DNA from: Prevotella sp. P5-50
GTDB lineage: Bacteria > Bacteroidota > Bacteroidia > Bacteroidales > Bacteroidaceae
Direction of reading: 5' to 3'
DNA: 64,000 nt
Assembly (NCBI RefSeq): GCF_002251295.1
Contig: NZ_NPJA01000035.1
Coordinates: 1 to 64,000 of the forward strand
Shown here piece by piece: positions 37,559 to 45,061 of this stretch. How positions within the stretch are numbered: the stretch's first letter is position 1; each line of letters opens with the position of its first letter. Position numbers and translations under genes: made by a program. Under the pieces are notes generated by a model that was not told where the DNA came from, did no database searches, and saw nothing but the letters and a program-made list of their open reading frames with translations.

Positions 37559-39365
37559 AGACATTCATCTGACAATGACGACAATCAAACTCTAAACGAA
37601 ACCTACGACCATCAGACAAACGCAGAAACAAGGGTTCCCTCCAATGGGCCTTTGTCCCGCCATGTTTCACACAACCGCCAAGCGCATAGCGCAGACAATG
37701 GCGACATTGCATCAACAAGGAAGCCTTCTGTCGTGATGACTGGAGTTCGAATGCTTGTTCGGAAGGATGAAGCCCTTGTGAGATATAAAAGTCGCGTGCC
37801 TTTGCGTTGGAGATATTATACAGATAGTCATACGGATAAAGGGCCGACACAGACGCGGGAATGTGGGCCGGTAAAACTTTAGACTGACCATCCGCTTGAG
37901 GAGTGGACAACATGAGTTTTTCGACAAGACGCCTGCGCAGATCTGCGAGGAAACTGCTGGGGATGAAATAATTGAAATCATCGCCCATCTCCACCTGCTC
38001 GCAAAGATAGGGTGTTCCTCCGAGTTTCGAGAGTTGCCTGACGATATTGTCGCGTTGTGGTTTCTCTGAAGCCTGATGCTCACAGGCAATACCTACCGAA
38101 ACCTCGCCAACCGAGAGATTAAAGCCCTGTTCGTCGGCTGCCAACCGCATGATGATGGGAATCTTGCGTTCTGCACTCGGACGAGAGAGTAGTTTTTCAA
38201 ATTCCTGGTCGTTATTACGATAGAGTGCCATTCCTGGACGAAGATTCCGAGGCATCTTTTGAGGATAGAGTCTGTTGCCTTCCGCTCGGTTGACACGGAA
38301 TCCTTCCAGTTCGCGGTCTCCCGTAATGAAACACAATCCGTCACCATTGGCAAATGCAGCAGTTCCTGCAACATTAAAGGAGTTGTTGCGTATCTCTTTC
38401 ACATATCCCACATACTCGCCCATGGCCTTTGGTGTATCGGGAGAGAAGATGTCTGGTTGGCGTCCATTCAGGAAATAATGTGTAAAACCACGGTTAAAGG
38501 TCTTTTTCAGATTGGGTGTGAAGGTATAGCTGCACGTTCCCTTCGAAGCGCGGCAATAGCGATCAGGCTGATTGGCAACAATCTTATTGAGGCGAAGGTT
38601 ATAGGCAGCCACGACATTTTTTACATAGGTGACATCCTTCAACCTTCCTTCTATCTTGAATGAGGTGGCTCCTGCTTCGACGAGTTGATCGAGCACATCC
38701 GCCTGATTGAGGTCTTTCAACGACAAGAGGTGGCGCTGGTGTTCGATTTCGCGTCCTTCTGCATCGACAAGGTCGAATTTCATACGACAGAACTGCGCAC
38801 ACGCTCCACGGTTGGCAGAACGTCCGAAACAGTATTGCGACGCATAGCAGATACCGCTATAGCTGACACACAAGGCTCCATGAACAAACACTTCGAGTTC
38901 GACATCTGGCACAGCCTCATGGATGCTTCTGATTTCCTCTACCGATAGTTCGCGTGCCAAGACCACCCGTTGAAATCCCAATTCTGCCAGCCATTTCACC
39001 TTATCTGCCGTACGATTGTCGGTCTGTGTTGAGGCATGAAGCGCTATAGGAGGCAACTGGAGTTTGAGCAGTCCCATATCTTGTACGAGAATGGCATCAA
39101 CCCCCACCCCATGGAGTTCGCGGATAAGTGACAGCGTGTCGTCGAGTTCACCATCATAAATAATGGTATTGACCGTCACATAGACTTTTGCACCAAACAG
39201 ATGGGCATAGTCGCACAACTGTCTGATGTCGTCCACACTATTTCCCACAGCAGCCCTTGCTCCGAAACGTGATGCTCCGATATATACGGCATCGGCCCCA
39301 TGGTCAATAGCAGCAATACCGCAGGCAAGGTTCTTGGCAGGTGCCAGCAGTTCCAGTTTTCTCAT
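37539..39365 (-). CDS. U32 family peptidase-like protein (YegQ/RlhA type)
   Basis: 608 residues. The start MRKLELLAPAKN at 39365 shares an ATGA with the metA stop; longer frames upstream are not needed. The N-terminal TIM-barrel has the family start (ELLAPAKNLACGIAAIDHGADAVYIG) and the U32 signature EVFVHGALCVSYSGICYAS with the Cys cluster CFGRSANRGACAQFCR, likely a metal or iron-sulfur site. A C-terminal extension has a CRHCLRYALGGC segment and ends with a further CRHC. Relatives act in RNA hydroxylation (RlhA, TrhP) rather than proteolysis, so the substrate here may be tRNA or rRNA. Confidence 0.87.
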   Translation of the reverse strand: MRKLELLAPAKNLACGIAAIDHGADAVYIGASRFGARAAVGNSVDDIRQLCDYAHLFGAKVYVTVNTIIYDGELDDTLSLIRELHGVGVDAILVQDMGLLKLQLPPIALHASTQTDNRTADKVKWLAELGFQRVVLARELSVEEIRSIHEAVPDVELEVFVHGALCVSYSGICYASQYCFGRSANRGACAQFCRMKFDLVDAEGREIEHQRHLLSLKDLNQADVLDQLVEAGATSFKIEGRLKDVTYVKNVVAAYNLRLNKIVANQPDRYCRASKGTCSYTFTPNLKKTFNRGFTHYFLNGRQPDIFSPDTPKAMGEYVGYVKEIRNNSFNVAGTAAFANGDGLCFITGDRELEGFRVNRAEGNRLYPQKMPRNLRPGMALYRNNDQEFEKLLSRPSAERKIPIIMRLAADEQGFNLSVGEVSVGIACEHQASEKPQRDNIVRQLSKLGGTPYLCEQVEMGDDFNYFIPSSFLADLRRRLVEKLMLSTPQADGQSKVLPAHIPASVSALYPYDYLYNISNAKARDFYISQGLHPSEQAFELQSSRQKASLLMQCRHCLRYALGGCVKHGGTKAHWREPLFLRLSDGRRFRLEFDCRHCQMNVYGESEK

Positions 39366-40279
39366 CGTATAGTATTGATATCGAACGGTGTTGCTTGATA
39401 TACGTAATAGTTGATCCAATTGTTATAAAACAGATTGGCGTGGGCCCTCCATGTGACAAGGGGCTCGTTGGATGGATTATTGTCTTTATAATAGTTCTTG
39501 GGCAAATCCACATCGTCACGTATGCCACAGTCTCGTCGATACTCCTTGTCAAGAGTATTGGGAGCATATTCCAGATGGCCGGTAATAAAGAACTCTCTAC
39601 CCTCTCGCGCCATCACAATACTCACTCCGCTTTCCGGTGATTCGGCAATCAGACTCAGCTCATGCTGCTTTTCTATGTCTTCGCGATGAATCTCGGTATG
39701 TCGGCTATGCGGCATCTGAAACACATCGTCAAAGCCTCGGAAGATAGGGAGCTTGGACTGTAATGTATGTTGGGGGAATACGCCAAACATTTTCTTGGGC
39801 AACTGGTATTTCGGCACTCCGTAATGGTAGTACAATCCCGCCTGCGCAGCCCAGCAGATATATAATGTACTAGTCACGTGCGTACGTGCCCATGAGAATA
39901 TTTCTGTCATTTCATCCCAATAGGTGACATCTTCAAAATCAAGAGTCTCGACGGGTGCACCGGTAATAATCATGCCATCATAACGCTCCTTGCGCATCTG
40001 CTGGAAATCTCGGTAGAACATCATCATGTGTTCGATTGGGGTGTTCTTTGGCGTGTGGCTTCTGAGTTTCATGAAGCTCACTTCCAACTGCAAGGGTGTA
40101 TTTGAAAGCAGACGGATCAGGTCTGTCTCAGTAGTTATCTTCAATGGCATCAGATTGAGAATCACAATCTTCAACGGGCGGATATCCTGCATGTGGGCGC
40201 GTGAATCGTCCATCACAAAAATGTTTTCCTTTTTCAGCAACTCTATTGCCGGTAATTGATCTGGTAATTTTAAAGGCAT
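39362..40279 (-). CDS. metA: homoserine O-acyltransferase MetA (probably acetyl-CoA dependent)
   Basis: Acylates L-homoserine, the first committed step of methionine synthesis. 305 residues, class I glutamine amidotransferase-like fold. Catalytic Cys142 is in YICWAAQAGL; His and Glu are in the HSRHTEIHRED and GHLEYAPNTL region. Residue 111 is Glu (GAPVE), which in characterised MetA proteins goes with acetyl-CoA use, where succinyl-CoA enzymes have Gly. Coupled to the U32 gene by an ATGA and 60 nt downstream of the PP2C gene. I see no riboswitch in that gap. Confidence 0.94.
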   Translation of the reverse strand: MPLKLPDQLPAIELLKKENIFVMDDSRAHMQDIRPLKIVILNLMPLKITTETDLIRLLSNTPLQLEVSFMKLRSHTPKNTPIEHMMMFYRDFQQMRKERYDGMIITGAPVETLDFEDVTYWDEMTEIFSWARTHVTSTLYICWAAQAGLYYHYGVPKYQLPKKMFGVFPQHTLQSKLPIFRGFDDVFQMPHSRHTEIHREDIEKQHELSLIAESPESGVSIVMAREGREFFITGHLEYAPNTLDKEYRRDCGIRDDVDLPKNYYKDNNPSNEPLVTWRAHANLFYNNWINYYVYQATPFDINTIR

Positions 40280-40339
40280 GTTTCTTTCAGTTTACTTTTT
40301 CAACACAATCTTTTTCAATACAATCTTTTTTATATATCC

Positions 40340-41095
40340 TCAATGGCTCTCAGCAACAGCAACAACACAAGCCGACACGTTGTCGAAACCTCCGGCTGTG
40401 ATAGCTGCCTCACACAAAGCGTTGGCATCCTTCCCTTCATTGAGTAATTTTTCTATATGTTCATCATCTACCATATCGCTGAGTCCGTCAGAACACAACA
40501 GGAAGGTACAACCAGCTTTTACATCATTGGTAAACTCGGTAAAGTCGAGAAACGAGGTGGTACATCCTGCTCCGATACAGTTGGTGATGACGTTGGAATG
40601 GCGTTTTACACCAGTCATTTCGTTCAGACTGTGGTCTGTCGTGATTTGCTTCAGTTTACCATCTGACAGCATATACAGACGACTGTCTCCGCAGTTCATC
40701 CAGAAATAGTTTCCTTCGTAATATAGTATTCCAACGAGTGTGGTACCCATTTCCTGAAGCGTGCGGTCTTCAACACCACGCGAAGAGATGATCTTATTGA
40801 TGGAAACGAGCCACTCCACCATAGCTTCACACAAGGCACCTTCGCTCAGATGTGCAGGTAGGTCGTGGATGAAGAAATGTAGATTTCTTAGCGTCTCCTC
40901 GCTGGCAACTTCTCCGGCATTATGTCCGCCCATTCCGTCTGCCAAAGCCACAATAAAACGATCCTTGTTTTCTGTAAAGAACTGCAAGTCACAGGCCTCA
41001 CTCCTTACATACTTGTTTTCCACCAGAATCATATCCTCATTATTGCTTCGAATACATCCGACACGACTCGATGCAGTTATCGTTATCTTACTCAT
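40340..41095 (-). CDS. PP2C-type Ser/Thr phosphatase
   Basis: 251 residues, cytosolic. Metal-site motifs in order: RSNNED (16-21), LADGMGGH (51-58), GTTLVGILYY (~117-126), CGDSRLY (135-141), CSDGLSDMV (201-209) and GFDNVSACVV (236-245). The family removes phosphate from Ser/Thr using two or three Mn/Mg ions. It follows the FHA gene by 14 nt, and the kinase of the same island is upstream, so it most likely reverses phosphorylation by that kinase. Confidence 0.94.
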   Translation of the reverse strand: MSKITITASSRVGCIRSNNEDMILVENKYVRSEACDLQFFTENKDRFIVALADGMGGHNAGEVASEETLRNLHFFIHDLPAHLSEGALCEAMVEWLVSINKIISSRGVEDRTLQEMGTTLVGILYYEGNYFWMNCGDSRLYMLSDGKLKQITTDHSLNEMTGVKRHSNVITNCIGAGCTTSFLDFTEFTNDVKAGCTFLLCSDGLSDMVDDEHIEKLLNEGKDANALCEAAITAGGFDNVSACVVAVAESH

Positions 41096-41109
41096 ATCTT
41101 ATCTTATCA

Positions 41110-41700
41110 TTATTTTATACTTACTTGTAAACTGACATTTGCTATGGTCAGAATATCTCCATTCTTAACAGACATCGGCACATCGGGCAACAGATCCCGT
41201 TGGTTCAGCTTCGTTCCGTTTGAAGAATGCTTGTCTATGACACACCATCCAGAATCTTGTTTGAAGAGCAGTTGGGCATGAACACCCGATACATACATGT
41301 TGTTGCTGAAGAATTTTGCGTATGGACCTTGTCGGCGTCCTATGACAGCCCCGTTCACTCCTACGATACGGATGGCTAAAGAAGAGTTGTATAACAACAG
41401 CATGGGCATTCCCTTGATTTGCGGGACATCGTTGGGAATTGTTTCCATATTGCCCCTCGTTGCCTGACCGATGCTTACCGACTGGCTGACAAACGACGTT
41501 GACAAGGAGGTCATATTATTGCGCTCTTCCCGCTTCTTCTGTAATTCATCGTAACTGATCATCAGACCGCCACAATGGGTACAGCGATGACCCAGTCCTA
41601 CCCTACCACAACTGCTGCAATAGAGTAATGCCTGACCACATTGATCGCAGAAGCGCGAATCGTCGTCGATCTCTTCTTTACAATTAGGACATATTATCAT
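41110..41700 (-). CDS. zinc-ribbon and FHA domain protein
   Basis: 196 residues. The N-terminal 45 residues hold two zinc ribbons (Cys4, 7, 18, 21 and Cys28, 31, 40, 43). After a Ser/Thr-rich linker (~55-90), which could itself be phosphorylated, residues ~98-195 form an FHA domain with GRRQG (121-125), SGVHAQL (138-144) and HSSNGTKLN (158-166), the set that binds phosphothreonine. It probably docks onto proteins phosphorylated by the nearby kinase. It sits between the AAA gene (50 nt) and PP2C (14 nt). Confidence 0.93.
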   Translation of the reverse strand: MIICPNCKEEIDDDSRFCDQCGQALLYCSSCGRVGLGHRCTHCGGLMISYDELQKKREERNNMTSLSTSFVSQSVSIGQATRGNMETIPNDVPQIKGMPMLLLYNSSLAIRIVGVNGAVIGRRQGPYAKFFSNNMYVSGVHAQLLFKQDSGWCVIDKHSSNGTKLNQRDLLPDVPMSVKNGDILTIANVSLQVSIK

Positions 41701-41750
41701 AATTTCTTTTCTACGTAGATTCTTATTTTATTTGCAATTCCCCTCACGAC

Positions 41751-44700
41751 CTACACGTCACAGATGTCTTCTGGCATAATGGTCTGATAGGTTTCTTTGG
41801 TCACCTCCTGCATACCGCTGACTCTGACGGAGAGTTGCTGGATGGTTGCATCGAGCAGGTTGCGCATTTCTCGTGCATTACCGAAATGCTGATCCTTCGA
41901 TACCACTTTTCTGCAGATCAGGTCCATCAACTTAAATTCAGCTGCTGGCGACAAGGTGTAATTGTCTTTCTGTGCCATCTTCTTGAAAATGGCCAGCAAC
42001 TCGTCTTCATTATAGTCGTCTATCTGCATCTTATGTGTGAAACGGCTGGCAAGACCTGGATTGGTCATCAGGAAATTTTCCATCTGATCCTTATAGCCTG
42101 CAGCAATAACCACAAACTTGCCACGGTCGTCTTCCATCCGTTTCATCAACGTATCGATGGCTTCCTTACCATACTGGTCGTTTTCTGCCGATAGCGTATA
42201 GGCTTCGTCGATAAACAGGATGCCGCCCATGGCTTTGTCACACATATTATTGACGATCTTGGGAGTCTCGCCCATGTATTTTCCTACCAACGTGGCACGA
42301 CTCACTTCCACCACGTGACTTGTCGGGAGAATCTCCATGCTTTGCAACACTTCTCCCATCTTACGGGCGATAGTGGTCTTTCCCGTTCCGGGATTACCCA
42401 TCAGGATGAAGTTCATAGACATCTGCTGCACTTTTCCTGCGCCCATGGCGGCACGTTGCTTCATGAACATGCTCTGTACTGCCAGACGACGGATCATGTT
42501 CTTGACCGAACGCATGCCCACAAACTCGTCCAGTTCTGACAATACTTCGTCCAATGGGCGTGCTTGCTCGTTACGTCCGTCTGCCAAATCGTCTTCCACG
42601 ATTTTGAACATATCTTCCTGATTGAAATTCGGATCGCTCATCTGTTTCATCAGGCGCTGGCTTTGTTTCTCTACTGCCGAGTTGAAAAGGCGGCGTGCCT
42701 CTCGCGCATTACCGAAATTCTTATCCCGTCGCAGATACATCTGCTCAAACTGCCGGTGAATGGCGTTGGTGGTTGATGCATCGATGGTGAATTTCTTTGC
42801 CGTCGCCATATTGATGAAAATCTGCGTCAACTCATCTGGCGTATAATCGTCGAAATGGATGGTCTGGGTAAAACGACTCTTCAGTCCGGGGTTAGAACTG
42901 ATGAAATCATGCATCTGGTCCGTATATCCGGCAACAATACAGATGAACTTTCCACGGTCATCCTCCAAACGCTTCAACAGGGTGTCTATGGCTTCACTAC
43001 CGAATGTGTCGGCATCGCTGGTCTTGAGCGTATAGGCCTCGTCGATAAACAATACGCCTCCCAAGGCTGAATCGATCACCTGGTTGGTCTTAATAGCTGT
43101 CTGTCCGGAATAGCCCGCTACGAGTTTGCTGCGGTCGGCTTCTACAAGCTGACCTTTCGACAGGATTCCGAGTGTACGAAACACATCTGCCATGATGCGG
43201 GCAACGGTAGTCTTACCGGTTCCCGGATTTCCTGTAAACACATAGTGTTTTCCCTGGAATGTATCCGTCTCTCCACGGCGAATCTGCAGATTGAGAAACG
43301 AAACAAGATTGGAAATCTCCTGTTTTACCGCAGCAAGACCCACCATGCCATGGAGCTTCTCGAGACACTCGTCGTAGTTGACACTCTTGGGAGCCTGATA
43401 GGGAATATCCACCTGCTCTATCGTCATCAACTGCTGATTGTCGAGACTGTTGATGTCAAGGCGTTGCAGACGTTCTGCCTGACGGGTACAGATTTTGTCA
43501 AACAACTGACGCATCGTGCGGCCGTTGGCAAAATCCTTGTCGCGCGACTGATACATCTCCTTGATCATCTTGCGCGCCAATCCTTCTGCCGCCTCGCTAA
43601 ATTCGTATTTCTTCTCCTTGGCAAACATGTTCATGATGTCGAAAAGTTGCTCTGGAGAGTAGTCTTCTATATTCAGGAAATAGCTGAATCGACTTCTGAA
43701 ACCCACGTTGATACGGAACAGATTTTCCATCTCCGACCGATAACCTGCGGCAATAACAACAAATTTGCCGCGGTCGTCCTCCATTCGTTTCATCAGCTGT
43801 TCAAGGGCCTGCGCTCCTTGCGTGTCGCGCTCGCCCGTCTGACTGAGTGGCGCCAGCGTATAGGCTTCGTCCACGAAAAGGATGCCGCCCATGGCCTTAT
43901 CACACAGGCGATCTACGATCTTCGGAGTCTCGCCCTGGTATGGACTCACCATCTTCGACCGGTCGGCTTCTACCACATGACCGCTGTCGAGATAACCTAT
44001 CGACTCCAGTATCTCGCCCAGTTTCCGGGCGATGGTCGTCTTACCGGTTCCGGGATTACCCGTCAGCACGATATGTATGCCGGCTTTCTCTTGATCGCCG
44101 AGTCCCCGTTGTGCACGTTCCACACTATTCTTCACGCTATAGGCAATCTCGCGCACGGTCTTCTTGACTTCATCCATTCCGATGAAGCAGTCAAGGTCTT
44201 TGAGAATGTCATCCACAGAACGTTCTGCAGGAACATATCCTCTGATGTCACACTCCTCAACGGTATCGGCTTGGGCTCCTCTGCTGATGAAAGAGGTGAA
44301 GATATCTTCTGCGGTCTTCACGGCAAGATGTCCGTATCCGAAGGTCTCGTCCTTGATCTTCAGTTGATACTGGAAGAACCGTTGCAACTTATGTTCTGCA
44401 GCCTGGGTAAAGGAGGTTATGGCGTATTTCTTCCGTAACTCCAGTTTACAGATCTCACAGAGTTCTGCATAGCCTGGTGCAGGCAACCGGAAAGTATATT
44501 TGAAGCGGTTCTGCGCCGCAGGATTATTGCTCAGGAAATCGTCAAGTCCCTTGGGAAGTCCCGAAATGATCACGATAGGATTCTCGTTCCATTTGTCCAT
44601 TTCCACAAACAACTTGTCGAGCGGGTTGACCTGATTGGAATAACGGTCTGGCAACAGTTTCTGTACGTTGTCAAAGAAGAGAATACCGTTGCGCGCCTTT

Positions 44701-45059
44701 TTCACATTATCGTCCCATTTATCCACGAAACGCTGGTAATCCACGGCGTCAACCATGGTCAACTTGGGTTTCTCGATAATCTTATGTTGATAGAAATAGT
44801 CGCGAATGACCTCGGCCAAGGCGGTCTTTCCCGTACCTGTCTCACCAATAATAATGGTATTGATGCTCAACCGGATATTGACAATATCCTTGCGCGATTG
44901 TAAATAGGTATAGGTATCTACTACGGTCTTCAACTGACGCTTCACCTCGTCAAGACCGACCATGCGGTCAAGCACGTGTTTTGTGGCAAGAGGTTGGCCG
45001 CACCACTTGCAGAATTTCGCTATCGAGCGATTTTCTTTATGACATTTCTCACAGACCAT
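41751..45059 (-). CDS. zinc-ribbon protein with four AAA+ modules (CbxX/SpoVK type)
   Basis: 1102 residues. The N-terminal zinc ribbon has Cys3, 6, 17 and 20. Four AAA+ modules follow. Module 1 is divergent: P-loop GETGTGKT (72-79), Walker B ILFFDN (no Glu). Modules 2-4 are CbxX/CfqX/SpoVK-like: GNPGTGKT at 334, 610 and 888, each with DEAYTL Walker B (397, 673, 951) and RF(S/T) sensor regions. Such AAA proteins remodel partners (RuBisCO activase CbbX, type VII secretion EccA). Four modules in one chain is unusual; I do not know a named family. It starts 2 nt after the kinase stop. Confidence 0.92.
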   Translation of the reverse strand: MVCEKCHKENRSIAKFCKWCGQPLATKHVLDRMVGLDEVKRQLKTVVDTYTYLQSRKDIVNIRLSINTIIIGETGTGKTALAEVIRDYFYQHKIIEKPKLTMVDAVDYQRFVDKWDDNVKKARNGILFFDNVQKLLPDRYSNQVNPLDKLFVEMDKWNENPIVIISGLPKGLDDFLSNNPAAQNRFKYTFRLPAPGYAELCEICKLELRKKYAITSFTQAAEHKLQRFFQYQLKIKDETFGYGHLAVKTAEDIFTSFISRGAQADTVEECDIRGYVPAERSVDDILKDLDCFIGMDEVKKTVREIAYSVKNSVERAQRGLGDQEKAGIHIVLTGNPGTGKTTIARKLGEILESIGYLDSGHVVEADRSKMVSPYQGETPKIVDRLCDKAMGGILFVDEAYTLAPLSQTGERDTQGAQALEQLMKRMEDDRGKFVVIAAGYRSEMENLFRINVGFRSRFSYFLNIEDYSPEQLFDIMNMFAKEKKYEFSEAAEGLARKMIKEMYQSRDKDFANGRTMRQLFDKICTRQAERLQRLDINSLDNQQLMTIEQVDIPYQAPKSVNYDECLEKLHGMVGLAAVKQEISNLVSFLNLQIRRGETDTFQGKHYVFTGNPGTGKTTVARIMADVFRTLGILSKGQLVEADRSKLVAGYSGQTAIKTNQVIDSALGGVLFIDEAYTLKTSDADTFGSEAIDTLLKRLEDDRGKFICIVAGYTDQMHDFISSNPGLKSRFTQTIHFDDYTPDELTQIFINMATAKKFTIDASTTNAIHRQFEQMYLRRDKNFGNAREARRLFNSAVEKQSQRLMKQMSDPNFNQEDMFKIVEDDLADGRNEQARPLDEVLSELDEFVGMRSVKNMIRRLAVQSMFMKQRAAMGAGKVQQMSMNFILMGNPGTGKTTIARKMGEVLQSMEILPTSHVVEVSRATLVGKYMGETPKIVNNMCDKAMGGILFIDEAYTLSAENDQYGKEAIDTLMKRMEDDRGKFVVIAAGYKDQMENFLMTNPGLASRFTHKMQIDDYNEDELLAIFKKMAQKDNYTLSPAAEFKLMDLICRKVVSKDQHFGNAREMRNLLDATIQQLSVRVSGMQEVTKETYQTIMPEDICDV

Positions 45060-45061
45060 AA

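Noticed and set aside
40280..40339. SAM riboswitch before metA
   Set aside because: The gap is 60 nt and shows no fold of that kind.
43245..44438. 397-residue plus-strand frame
   Set aside because: Lies wholly inside the four-module AAA gene on the other strand and shows no motif; the AAA motifs are unambiguous.
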